Origin: Maniola hyperantus
Lineage: Eukaryota > Arthropoda > Insecta > Lepidoptera > Nymphalidae
DNA length: 64,000 nucleotides
NCBI RefSeq assembly: GCF_902806685.2
Contig: NC_048538.1
Location: forward strand, 13,764,001-13,828,000
Reading direction: 5' to 3'
Below the pieces are notes generated by a model. That model was given only the letters and a program-made list of their open reading frames with translations. It was not told the origin of the DNA and did not search any database. The position numbers and the translations under genes are program-made. Positions 54,184 through 63,963 of this stretch are shown in pieces; the first letter of the stretch is position 1, and each line of letters begins with the position of its first letter.

Positions 54184-54727
54184 TACATATAGCTTTGTTA
54201 TGGCGTATGTTATATAGCTTTGTTAGGTGTAACATAGAAATTTTAACTTAAAAATATACATCCAATTTGTCTAACAGTGTAAGATAATACTTAAACAATT
54301 CATTCAATATAGTAATAAATAAAGCAATAGGTAATCTTAATCACAATCAACATGATACTATACGAATACGTTGAAACTATAATTTGTATGTTGAAAGAAC
54401 AATAATTATACCATGACAGTATAATAGCATCATAATATTATCACAGTACAATTAAAGTGATTAAGCCTGAAAAACTATACATGAAAATGTACTTAGATGA
54501 AAATAGCGTGCCTCGCTTTATCTTGTTAACAATAAGCAATAATTTTATTTTATTTTATTTTTTTAACAGGAAAACTTACAGCTAATATGAAAAAATGAAT
54601 AGGTAAAAACAGAAGAAGATTAAAGCTAATGACAAGTTTTCACAGATAGAATAATAAGTAATAAGCAACATTTGCATCCGTGTACTACACGATATAAAAC
54701 GTTTTGATTTTAAAAGAGTGGCGATTA
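54184..54727. other. Non-coding DNA
   Basis: A (TTTTA)n-like run at about 54542-54566. Confidence 0.4.
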
Positions 54728-54762
54728 TCTAAATATATAAAAGGAAAAACTGACTGACTAGT
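54728..54762 (+). mobile_element. Miniature type B remnant
   Basis: TCTAAATATATAAAAGGAAA followed by 'actgactgactag': only the two ends remain. Confidence 0.45.
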
Positions 54763-54830
54763 TGTTGCTTCTCTGTGGCGCTTTGTACTGCGGTTTAACG
54801 TTTCGTAATAATGACTAAGGCTGCATAAAA

Positions 54831-55030
54831 TCTAAACATATACCTAAGAGGAAAAGGTGAGTGACTGACTGACTGACTGGTCTATCAACTATCAACGCAC
54901 AGCTCAAACTACTGGACGCATCGGGCTGAAGTTTGGCATGCAGATAGCTATTATGTCGTAGCTTAAACGTCCGCTAAGAAAGGATTTTTGAAAATTAACC
55001 TGAGGGGATAAAATAGGGGTTTGGTAACTA
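54831..55030 (+). mobile_element. Helitron-like element, type B, 3'-truncated
   Basis: TCTAAACATATACCTAAGAG, a GACT tract, 'cacagctcaaactactggac', 'taagaaaggatttttgaaaa'; the CpG-rich end is missing. Confidence 0.7.
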
Positions 55031-55103
55031 CCAATCAATAAACGTACTTACTTATATATTCATTGATAGACTTATTATAAACAATTATGGTCTATGGATA
55101 TCA

Positions 55104-55226
55104 TCCTTACTAATATTATAAATGTGATAGTGTGCCTGTCTGTCTAGGCACTTTTTTTCGGAAAATCAAAAATTTCCCACTACACTACATTACACACGCT
55201 CAGACGAAGTCACGGGCATCACCTAG
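55104..55226 (+). mobile_element. Helitron-like element, type A', internally deleted
   Basis: Both ends intact (TCCTTACTAATATTATAAAT; 'gacgaagtcacgggcatcac' and CTAG), with the middle lost. Confidence 0.75.
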
Positions 55227-55510
55227 TGTTCACATAATATGAGTAAAGACCCAAAGGTCGGGTCCAAAACTAATAGGGCATAATATGCCGACCAACTAAA
55301 CCAAAGTTTAGCGACCTCTGTTTATATTCATAACATGCTCTCTCAAATTATCCCGCTATCACAATTTAATTTGTATCGATCTTAGTAATGTGTATTCATC
55401 CATAAACGGGAAAACCGCCGTTAGCCTCCTATTGTGGTTAAGCAGATACCGACACAAAACACGCCAACGACAGTTTGATGAGAGACAATAATTACATTGT
55501 TAAATGGTTT

Positions 55511-55965
55511 TCGGTTCCGTCAAATACAATCGTTACACACTGGAACCAAAGTAATACTGACCCATCTCAAAATCTCACCCTACAATGCTGATCGTACATC
55601 ACTCTCATGCCGCAAGCAATGCATATTCAGTACTTCAAATACGACGAACTTCACTCGTATTACCGTAAAAGCTACATTCGCTGACTGAAAATGCGGCTGC
55701 TTAGTATTTATGACGTTATTTTTTGTTATTATTTGTGTATGGTTCCGTCAAATACAGTCGTTACACAGTGGAACAGTTACAAAGTTATACTGACCCATCT
55801 CAAAATTTCACCCTGCAATGCTGATCATGCATCACTCTCAGCACAGCCAGCAATGCTTATTCGGTATTGAAAATCACCAGTATTTCCACACGAACCAAAT
55901 GCGTTGAAAAAAAATCTGCCTACGTAGTGCTAACACTTAGGACGTTATTTGCAGTCGCTTACAGC
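55511..55965. repeat. Diverged tandem duplication, 228-bp period
   Basis: 'ggttccgtcaaatacaatcg', 'actgacccatctcaaaat', 'ctgatcgtacatcactctca' in the first copy recur in the second, at an offset of 228 bases in the opening block, with substitutions and small indels. The unit is not one of the dispersed repeats in the window. It lies 216-670 bp beyond the donor of the NOS exon, so within the presumed intron. Confidence 0.8.
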
Positions 55966-56180
55966 AGGTCATTCTTCTGGAAAAATCATAAGTGGTTTCT
56001 TTGATAGAGTTGCTTGTAAGTATTTTTGATAAAATTATCAATTTAGTCAAGTCGAGCTAAAAAGAAAACGTAACTATACACCTATAAGTTTCTGATTTCT
56101 CCAAAATCAGTTACAACTGAAATTAATTTAGGACAGAACACCCTTAATGAATTTCTCTGAAAATAAATAGAAAGACTTAC

Positions 56181-56459
56181 CAGAATACTGTTTCCATACA
56201 GGGTGTCGTAGGACTCCGCTTTGGAAGCTACATTCCTCAGCTTGCAGGGTTTTTTCAGCGGCGGTGGAGGTTGCGCAGGACACTGTTTGTGGGAGGGAGA
56301 CGGCTGCTGATTCCCACCTCCACCCCCAGCAGCGACTCCTACGTGATTTGCACTTGACTTATTGTCCTTCTCTTTCACCAACTTGCTATTATGTGTCAGA
56401 TTGTTCTTAGTAAAGTTTCCGAGCTGTTCGAACATGCTCGATAGATGTTGGGACATCAT
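56181..56459 (-). CDS. Nos: First coding exon of a nitric oxide synthase-like gene
   Basis: A 93-codon exon on the minus strand starts ATGATG (56459) in context CCAAAATG and ends at a consensus donor CTG|GTAAGT, in phase 0. It begins MMSQHLSSMFEQLGNF, much like the start of Drosophila NOS. It then has a Gly-rich and Pro-rich low-complexity stretch (about residues 44-68), and ends KLRNVASKAESYDTLYGNSI. A 'K-x-x-N...YDTL' segment just before the oxygenase domain is shared by animal NOS proteins. NOS makes nitric oxide and citrulline from arginine in the cytoplasm; the catalytic domains would be encoded in later exons, at lower coordinates, and I recognise none of them in the window. A possible acceptor (gtgtaaacag, about 56478) precedes the ATG, suggesting an upstream non-coding exon. 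The open frame continues past the donor to 56082, but those residues look like intron translation. Confidence 0.72.
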
Positions 56460-57349
56460 TTTGGCTTCCGGGACTGTTTACACTTAACTCAACCAAATTC
56501 GAACAGAGGTAAGTGCATGACTATCTATTTGAACGTTTTGCATTATTTTGTCACTTGGTAAATGTTGGGCATCTTATTTATAAAACTGGGGCACGAAATA
56601 CAATTACAGGGCTGAAAATTCGTCTCTATTACCTTTATGAAAAAAGTTAGACCGCAAAGCTTCAGTAGCAATTGCTAACAAGACACAAACATGGAAAGTT
56701 TTCTTTTGTATTTCTTTGAAACACCGTAGCAGTAATGTTTTTAGGATTGTTTCGTGGTTTAAGGTGTTTATAAGTAAATAACGAGTAGGTACGTAAAATG
56801 ATTCATACGATGCTTTTGAAATATCGATATTTAGACCCAGTTGCGCAAATCGTGATCTTGTCATGACCACGACCCACGCTTGCAACATGAAAGTGTCATT
56901 ATATACATATAAGCTGTAAATAGAACAACGAAAGGAGTACTAAAAGATCCAGAGTTTTAATTCAATACTAACTCTTAAGAAATATTGTATCGTTAACAAT
57001 CACACCGAATTTTAATACCGAAAACTGATAAACTCTCACTCCGCGCCGTCCTGGTAGGTAGGTACCTATCTATTTTGATACGAGTTGTATCATAACACCA
57101 AAATATAAATCACCCCAAGAGTATTGATTCAATTATTATAGGAACTTATACAGGCATTCAGTGATACATTGACAAGGTCATAAGATAGTGACGTCACAGC
57201 CTCGATACATTATTGTGATACTGCCACGGTATTCCGGTGTGAAGCGAGAACTTGTTGAGATATTCAGAGTTACCGCGTATTTCAAGTTTGTTGACAACTG
57301 GTAGGTACCTACCTACTGTTGGTTAACGTAACTTGAAGAAAAACTACTC
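56460..57349. promoter_or_regulatory. Region upstream of the NOS exon, with a perfect CRE
   Basis: No repeat recognised for about 890 bp. A perfect CRE/ATF palindrome TGACGTCA lies at 57189-57196. Promoter position is unknown because the 5' non-coding exon, if any, was not located. Confidence 0.3.
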
Positions 57350-57725
57350 GTCACGATCATCGTCAACCAAAAAAATGGCCACAGGTACGTTTTTTTAGGG
57401 ACTTTCACATACTACGGTCTTGCTCCCCTTGAATCTAGTTGGTTCCCTGCGACTCGTTTGAATCGTCTATCCACATGGACAGTAGCGGGAATAGACATGT
57501 AAACTGCCAACGCTACGCTTTCCGATACGAGATCGCCATTCCAACACCTTGGGGGCTCCAACGTCTATTGATTTTTCGATCTATCTGCCCTTCCCATTGC
57601 CACTTCAGTTTCGCAACCCGTTGAGCTATGTTATGGTTCTCCCACGGATCACCCTATTCCTGATATGATCACGTAGAGAAACTCCAAGCATACCTCCAAG
57701 TATATTCATCGCCCGTTCAGAGATA
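57350..57725 (-). mobile_element. Decayed LINE, end of the polyprotein ORF
   Basis: Complement of the same LINE family as 2001-2214 but longer: 'ggttccctgcgactcgtttg', 'gatcgccattccaacacctt', 'gcaacccgttgagctatgtt', 'atatgatcacgtagagaaac'. Frames are broken. Confidence 0.75.
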
Positions 57726-58161
57726 AACTAATTAAAGTACCTACCTAGTTAACGCTTAAGCTTTCAAACAGCTACGAAGTGAACGACTATGCATGAGGGA
57801 AAAATAATGAAGTAAACTTTTCCCAGTAGGTACAGTAATTACCAACAAATGTAGCGTATTCCAGAATTCGAACACCAAAGAACAGTGCAGACAATTTGAC
57901 ATGGCATCTACTACTTGTTATTCTAGGGGTCCGTAGTTACACAAGAAACCCTTATCTTCCAGTCCGTCTGTCTGTCCTTCAAATAACTCAACTCAATTTA
58001 TTTATTATTTATTCAGAATTGGTAAAATTTTACGCTTCCTGATTGTCAAATTTTTTATTTGTAAGATGATATAGTATAGTGGTGATAATTAATACGCCCA
58101 GGTCTGAAAAGAGCCCACAACAAACTCAGCCGGGGATTATTTTTATTATGACCACTCGTGA
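57726..58161. other. Non-coding DNA
   Basis: A fragment 'ggggtccgtagttacac' with 'gtccgtctgtctgtcc' at 57927-57975 resembles the 16.8-kb MITE arm. Confidence 0.4.
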
Positions 58162-58218
58162 GTCGTGACACAGCCCTTCCGTCGTGACACAGCCCTTCCG
58201 TCGTGACACAGCCCTTTC
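58162..58218 (+). repeat. 19-bp tandem repeat, three copies
   Basis: Unit 'gtcgtgacacagcccttcc', the last copy with one change near its end. Confidence 0.9.
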
Positions 58219-58527
58219 AAAACAAACTATTTGAGCAGTGAAGTTAAAATTTAGTAAAGTAAGGTGTGGTTAGGAATAGGAACCTGTTACCGTTACATAG
58301 ACGATGTACCTGTACCTAAATTTAAAAAAAAAATCAGAGTCAGTACCTACTTACCTAGTAAAACGAAAATCGAGAGTCGAAAAAAGAATTTGGTTGACCT
58401 CTTTGGCTCTTTAACCTAAAGAAACTGTGCATTTTTTTCGCGATAATTTATAACCTAGCACTCGAGGATAATGTACGTAATCTATCAGTGAAATAATTTT
58501 GAGAATAAAACTTAAAGCTAGCCTTAT

Positions 58528-58740
58528 CTAATTACTATATAAATCATGACCGCGTGGAATGGTGCCAAGAATACTGGCTGCATTTCCGCGCTGGACAGCC
58601 AGGCTGATCCGTTGCGCAAAAAATGAGCCAGCCCTTCTGTCACCAGATGAGGCTATTAATCGCGGTGAAATGTCTTGTAAAAAATTTTTAGCACTAAGAC
58701 TCCATGGTCTCCACGGCAAACGGCACAAAAATGTAACTCT
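58528..58740 (-). mobile_element. LINE polyprotein C-terminal fragment
   Basis: Minus-strand translation holds SGDRRAGSFFAQRISLAVQ and RGNAASILGT. This is close to the last conserved residues of jockey-type polyproteins in Lepidoptera. Open for 66 codons but lacking the rest of the ORF. Confidence 0.7.
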
Positions 58741-59440
58741 CTATAAGAGAGGCATACTTGCGCCGCTTGCCAGAATTGCATCATTTATTCTGGAGATTAC
58801 ATTCAAACTCTTCTTTATTCAAACTCACAAACTAACAAATTTTATAAGAGTAGGTATAGACTATAGATATGAATAAAATAGCTTGTGTATAATTGTTTTA
58901 TTCTTTGAGCAGCATAGAAAAAATTACATTATTTTGCAAAACTTTATCATAATTACAACGCCACAAAAAGTAGGTAACTAAGTTCTAAAAGAATTGTCAT
59001 ACTTATTACAATTACGTGGCAGTTCTGTAATAATGAGACGCGTTAATTGAGTGATATCGCACTTCTTTGTATCACTATTATGACAAGGTTCTTTGGTAAT
59101 GCTGATAAGATATAACGTAGAACTTTGTAATAGAGACAGCAATTTGTTATGCGTCTAGCTGTAAGAAGATGAGTAATGATGTTACAGTGCCAGACCTAAG
59201 CATTAAACGTTCGCAAAACTTATAAAACTTACGAAATAATGTTACAAGTACGAAATAGTGGTCATTTATAATATTTTTTTTATTTGACACTATGGAAACT
59301 TATAGCACGTTGTCTTATGCCAATAGTGCCCATTGGATTGGAAGTTTTTAGTACCTATGCAAAAGTTCTCAATTCTTCGCTATCGATGAAGCAAATTACG
59401 AGCACCTGGCGCAACGTCAGTTGGTAGCATATTATCTTCT
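58741..59440. other. Non-coding DNA
   Basis: Nothing recognised. Confidence 0.4.
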
Positions 59441-59454
59441 AAATATATTTAAAA

Positions 59455-59505
59455 AAAAGATTCCGACGAATTGAGAACCTCCTCCTTTTTTTGAAGTCGG
59501 TTAAA
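59455..59505 (+). repeat. Short dispersed repeat tail
   Basis: 'gattccgacgaattgagaac' and 'ctcctccttttttgaagtcg' form a block I associate with transposon 3' ends in Lepidoptera; no second copy in this window. Confidence 0.35.
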
Positions 59506-59716
59506 AAAAGGTGACTGACTGATTGACTTGACTGACTGATCTATCAACACACAGCTCAAACTACTGGACGGATCGGGCTAAAATTTGGCATGCAGATAGC
59601 TATTATTACGTAGACATCCGCTAAGAAAGGATTTTTAAAAATTCAACCCCTAAAGGGGTGAAATAGTGGTTTTAAATTTGTGTGGTCCACGTGGACGAAG
59701 TCGCGAGCATAAGCTA
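59506..59716 (+). mobile_element. Helitron-like element, type B
   Basis: GACTGACT tract, 'cacagctcaaactactggac', 'tggcatgcagatagctatta', 'ccacgtggacgaagtcgcga' and CTAG. Confidence 0.8.
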
Positions 59717-59997
59717 GTTGTATTTATATAATTTATGTTTAAAATGTAGATCTTAATCACTCGTTTCTCTGACCTACGCAACCGGATACGAAAAAACGAC
59801 TTTTAGATAAAAAGTTTTAGACTAAAATTTTCCACGATTGGGTTTAACGATATTATTTTATCAAAAGTTAGTGAGAATAACCGGGACCGAAGACTTGCCT
59901 GAGGCAAAAAGGAGGAGGGCCAAATTAAAGACCAAATTCGAGCCACCAAATTTAGTCTGCATTTACCCAGTTATTGCAATCACTAACATTATTAACA

Positions 59998-60255
59998 CAT
60001 CGCCGGTCCACTACTGATCACGGGCACAAATATTGTGGCATGGGTCTCCTTTCAGAATGACAAGGGGTTTGGCAATAGTCCACTATATTGGCTAAGTACT
60101 AGACTTCACACACCTACCAGAACACTATGGAGGCATGCAGATTTTCCTTAATGAAAGTGATATTCAGTTGTTTTTTGTTAGGGGGGCCTGCTCGGGATCG
60201 AACCCCCGACTCCCCTTATAAGAAGCCGACATCTTAACCACAAGGCTATCACTGT
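59998..60255 (-). mobile_element. tRNA-derived SINE, family 1
   Basis: 'catcgccggtccactactga' to 'gatcgaacccccgactcccc' and 'cttaaccacaaggctatcac'. A deletion removes part of the middle. Confidence 0.75.
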
Positions 60256-60421
60256 TTTTTTTTCAGTAATTAAAATAGGTACCTACACTTATCATACACA
60301 TTTATAATAAGAGCGACCGTTCACCGGTATTTCTCCTTGATTTATTATGATCATAAAAGCTATCAGATATGTAGGTAACGTGTATGAACTAAGAAGGTAG
60401 GTTTACTAATCCTATACATTA

Positions 60422-60632
60422 TTGTCCAAAGAGAAAGCTAGCCTAATTCCGCTGTGTCCGGTACAAATGAACGGATCTCCTCACTATCCCTTGGGCTTGG
60501 AAACAACCAGAAAAATAATGAAGCAATATTTTGGAAGCGTTTTGACAAAACAAAGCCTCTGTAATAATAGTCCTCAAAGTTGTGTCGAAGAGACAGTTTC
60601 CATTATACCTACCGGGATGTTCGTTTTGAAAC
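60422..60632 (+). CDS. Possible exon of an unrecognised plus-strand gene
   Basis: An open frame of about 70 codons reads KASLIPLCPVQMNGSPHYPL and onward to CVEETVSIIPTGMFVLKR, with varied, protein-like composition. It then hits a donor-like AAAC|GTACGT, after which the frame turns into low-complexity hydrophobic codons. An acceptor-like 'ttgtccaaag' lies at its left edge. I do not recognise the family. Together with 61105-61372 it may form one small gene, but the exact junction was not resolved (phases fit only with the weaker donor at 60636). Confidence 0.35.
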
Positions 60633-61104
60633 GTACGTTGAAATTGAAATATTTTATTTTACTAAGTACTTTTTTTTAAACTAGAAGAGTGAAGCTAGAA
60701 AGTTTTTGGGGTTAAATGACGGTCTAACTTACGACTGTCTTGGTAATATTATGTAACTCCCTCGAAAATAATTAATTTGTTTTCAGTTAGGTACTCTACC
60801 ACCATCTAACATAATTTCCCCACTGAATCTGCTTTATTTTAATATGTGTAGATTTACTATTACAAAACAAACAACGATACTATAGCACTGAACCAATTTA
60901 TCGAATAAAACAGGTCAAAAATACAAAAACTTGTTGCATTGTTGTTGTTGCTAATCTTTCCTACTTAAGTCCCAAGCCCTAAACTACTGATAAAGTACCC
61001 TGATAAAGACTGAGTAAGTATAGTTTAAAACTATCCATCTCTTTAAAAACAGTTCTACAGGAAGACGAATTCGTCTTGTAAAACTTTCCTTGTAAATTGA
61101 CAAG

Positions 61105-61372
61105 AAATTTTGAAAGTTTGTACAAAAAGTCGGATCTGTTTAGGCGACAATGGAAACCAACCAAAAGAAAGCAGATCGCACTGAACTTGCCTTATCTTGT
61201 CAAAGTTTGGGATGACACTTATCCACTTTCACTTCGCGAATCGATGGCGCTTCAATATTTTAGTCGACGTGATAATGTCGCCTTCAGATACTTAATACAT
61301 GAGCGGGACAAATGTATAAACATCAAACAACGTGTCACGGATAAAGAGAAGCGTTGTGTCAGGCACTCTTAA
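61105..61372 (+). CDS. Possible terminal exon of an unrecognised plus-strand gene
   Basis: About 88 codons, including LYKKSDLFRRQWKPTKRKQI, LVKVWDDTYPLSLRESMALQ and VAFRYLIHERDKC, end at TAA 61370-61372. The basic, aromatic-rich sequence is unlike chance translation of this AT-rich DNA. A weak acceptor (attgacaag) precedes it and an in-frame stop lies at 61079-61081, so it cannot extend further left without splicing. Likely partner: 60422-60632. Confidence 0.38.
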
Positions 61373-61450
61373 GTATTCTCTTTATCCATAGTACTAAGAA
61401 GTATTGCCAATTTTCGACATTTTGCACAATAATTCAAAAAAAATTATGTT

Positions 61451-61620
61451 ATTTTTTTTTATATAATAAACCTTTATTAATATTGCCATAATAGTTTCCA
61501 ATTAACAAACACTAAGCAAGCATTCCAATTGAAACACATTTACAACAAATAATGGCTACCATCTGCTAACTGAGCTGGTGAAGTTGGAGGATCGTTACAC
61601 CTTGAGTTGTTTATTGCTCA
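61451..61620 (-). other. Possible 3' untranslated region with poly(A) signal
   Basis: Downstream of the stop codon at 61621-61623 on the minus strand. AATAAA is at 61473-61478 and a genomic A9 run follows at 61452-61460. Such a run may be chance or the tail of a retrocopy. Confidence 0.3.
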
Positions 61621-61698
61621 CTAGTTTTGCAGTTTGTCTTCAATAGTCACATTAGTTTGCCATTCAGTTACCAACTTACGAAGCTGTTGGACAGCGGA
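61621..61698 (-). CDS. Possible short terminal exon of a minus-strand gene
   Basis: After an acceptor-like 'cttacatagtttaag', 25 codons read SAVQQLRKLVTEWQTNVTIE and then DKLQN-stop. They are followed about 145 bp later by AATAAA. The peptide looks like an amphipathic helix end. It would converge on the plus-strand candidate at 61105-61372. A processed pseudogene end is the main alternative, given the A9 run. Confidence 0.3.
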   Translation of the reverse strand, partial: SAVQQLRKLVTEWQTNVTIEDKLQN

Positions 61699-61900
61699 CT
61701 TAAACTATGTAAGTTAGTTCTACTTAGTTACTTAATATCCACAATCTCTATCTGTTAGAGCCAGTGTGTCACAGTACCACAAAAAGGCATTTTAGGTTGC
61801 ACACCTCAGAGTTTCTTTAACTTTGACCATGAAACCAGGAAAGTACGAATATGGCTTTACAACCCAATAAGTTTTTTTTAGAAAAAAAAATTACTTTTAA
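61699..61900. other. Non-coding or intronic DNA
   Basis: Nothing recognised. Confidence 0.35.
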
Positions 61901-62106
61901 CTAGCTTATGCTCGCGACTTCGCCCGCGTAGACTACACAAATTTCAAACCCCAATTTCACCCCCTTAGGGGTTGAATTTTCAAAAATTGTTATAATAGCT
62001 CTAGTTGCATGCCAAATTTCAGCCCGATTCGTCCAGTAGTTTGAGCTGTGCGTTGATAGATCAGTCAGTGAGTCAGTCACCTTTTCCTTTTATATACCTA
62101 TTTAGA
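61901..62106 (-). mobile_element. Helitron-like element, type B
   Basis: CTAGCTTATGCTCGCGACTT through 'ttcacccccttaggggttga' to 'ttttatatacctatttaga', with a deletion of about 20 bp in the middle. Confidence 0.8.
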
Positions 62107-62204
62107 TTTTATGCAGCCTTTTAATCAATTCTGTTTACTAGCTTTTACGGACATATGCTCCTTTTTATCCCGGAAAATCAATGAGTTACAACGGAATCCT
62201 TATG

Positions 62205-62460
62205 TGGTCGACATCCAATCAACTCGCACGAAACGTTTCTGATACGAACCGCTAAGGTGTGGAATACCCTTCCGGCGGCGGCGTCCGTGTTTCCTTTTTT
62301 TTAAAATAAAAATGGCGAGCAAACGTGCAGGTGGGTCACCTAATGTTAAGTGATAACTGTATAATAATATATTCCTGCCACGTAAATATCTTCAAAATAA
62401 GAGTGAATAGGTATCTTCTAGGCAAGCGCGCTCCAACCTAGACCTCATCATTGCTTTTCT
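62205..62460 (+). mobile_element. Decayed LINE end interrupted by another insertion
   Basis: 'ctgatacgaaccgctaaggt' and 'ggaatacccttccggcggcg' belong to the LINE seen at 5745-6035. Its end, 'gagtgaataggtatcttcta' and 'ggcaagcgcgctccaa', resumes at about 62400 after roughly 100 bp of another repeat ('aaacgtgcaggtgggtcacc'). Confidence 0.6.
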
Positions 62461-62520
62461 AAGCATGATTGTCGGCAATCGCAAGACTATCTTGCAATAA
62501 TAATTAAAAAAAGAATTTAA

Positions 62521-62620
62521 AAAACCCATCCGTTTGACCGATTTTGATGGGATTTGGTAAAGAGATAAGACATCTCGGAGACAAACTACTTTTTATATTG
62601 GAAAATCGAAGAGTTTAATC
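62521..62620 (+). mobile_element. Helitron-like fragment, type A' body
   Basis: 'catccgtttgaccgattttg', 'atgggatttggtaaagagat', 'aaactactttttatattgga'; both ends missing. Confidence 0.55.
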
Positions 62621-63010
62621 GAGAGCCAACACCAGGCCTTTATAAAAACTGAAAAGGTTACATAAAATTATTTTAGCTTCTATGTACCTACTAAAAGTTA
62701 ACTTACTTTGCCCTGACATCGTTACATTTTATTACGAGCAACAAAACACTAGCCAAAAACGAAATAAAGGATAATTTGATTTTAATACCATACTAGTATA
62801 CACGACTAATAAAGGTTTATTTTTGGAAAATTAGGGTAATAAACTAATAACAACTCAGTGAAAAGTTTCTGTGGACTGATTGATCAGAATCATGAACCAT
62901 TAGCATGTGGTGAGCATAAAAAAGAAAGTTTATTTACATTTATGTAACAAAGCAACACATTTTAAACCTAATGTAATTTTGTTCATAAAATTATGACCTA
63001 CTAGGAATAC
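62621..63010. other. Non-coding DNA
   Basis: Nothing recognised. Confidence 0.4.
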
Positions 63011-63096
63011 TCAGATGATGCCTGTGACTTCGCGTGGGTTTAGGAAGGTTAGGAAAAATTCCGAAGGATCTCTTTGATTTTCCGGGATAAAAAGAT
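63011..63096 (-). mobile_element. Helitron-like fragment, type A
   Basis: 'agatgatgcctgtgacttcg' and 'tttgattttccgggataaaa'. Confidence 0.6.
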
Positions 63097-63132
63097 TTCG
63101 TAAAAAAAAACACTTGTGTGTGGGTGTGAAAA

Positions 63133-63200
63133 CCGCGGGTGATGCGGGGCATACTTCCGCCGCATATCCCGATTCCTATCTCGACCTGGCGCGGACTATA
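63133..63200. mobile_element. GC-rich foldback element, right arm only
   Basis: 'cgcatatcccgattcctatc' and 'tcgacctggcgcggactata'. Confidence 0.6.
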
Positions 63201-63443
63201 ATGACGTAAGAGTCTTAGGTAGAAGTGGAAACTTGTAGCTAGGGGCTGTAAGGGACATTTTAATTAAATCTATACCCCTAATCAGTTTTTACGTACGCGG
63301 CATTATCATGGAATACTAATCGATTGCAAATTGCAACACGTCTTTGCCGAGTCATAACTAGCCACGAGCGAAGCTTCCCATCAAATCAGACCAGAGACTT
63401 TATATTTTGAGACAGAGGTTTGTATGCAAATAAGAACCAAACT

Positions 63444-63605
63444 ATAGTCCGTGACAGGTTGAGATGACAATCAGGGTATGAGGCGGCGGGATGCCCCGCA
63501 CACCCGCACGTCACCCGCGCTCGCCCGCATCGGTTAGCGCGGGGGTTGTGCAGGTGTGCGGGGCGTTCTCTCCCCGATTGGCATTTCAACCTGTCGCGTA
63601 CTATA
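63444..63605. mobile_element. GC-rich foldback element, full-length
   Basis: TATAGTCCGTGACAGG at the left and CCTGTCGCGTACTATA at the right are inverted partners; inside, 'gatgccccgcacacccgcac' pairs with 'gtgcaggtgtgcggggcgtt'. 162 bp, very GC-rich, no coding evidence. Confidence 0.8.
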
Positions 63606-63839
63606 CGTTTGTATGTAAAGGGCTGGAGAACGCGGTACGGTTAGGTACTTCGTCTCGGATAAAAAGCGCTTGAAATAACGCTTGAAATAACTGGCCCATC
63701 GCTGATTAAAAAGTTCTTGTACAACGCTTGTAAATTACGAAGTCTCCAAGACAAGAAATTCTAAAAGCGATGTGACCCGCATAAGTGTAATCTTGAACTT
63801 AATTGCTTTACAAAAAAAACAATTAGCATAAGTAAGATA

Positions 63840-63955
63840 CTTAGCCCTTGACTGTAGTCTAACCTGTGACCTTAACTCATAAGTTAGGTTGCAGTCAGAG
63901 AGAAGCGGGCTTACCTGGAAAGATATGGGATTTTTACTACTCCCATACCCGTTAT
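63840..63955 (-). mobile_element. SINE, family 3, minus copy, 3' part
   Basis: 'agcccttgactgtagtctaa', 'ggttgcagtcagagagaagc' and 'gggcttacctggaaagatat' are the complement of the 40061-40235 body. Confidence 0.6.
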
Positions 63956-63963
63956 TAATAATA

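Noticed and set aside
53969..54235. 88-codon minus-strand frame
   Set aside because: It crosses the GC-rich foldback element; openness follows from base composition.
56082..56180. Continuation of the NOS frame past the donor to a stop at 56082
   Set aside because: The consensus GTAAGT donor and the loss of protein-like composition after it argue that this part is intron.
1..56180. Further NOS exons on the minus strand
   Set aside because: I looked for the heme-region WRN and the flavin- and NADPH-binding motifs and recognised none; this is a visual search only, so absence is not proven.
58559..58876. 105-codon plus-strand frame
   Set aside because: It is the antisense of the LINE fragment at 58528-58740, whose minus-strand reading has the conserved motif.
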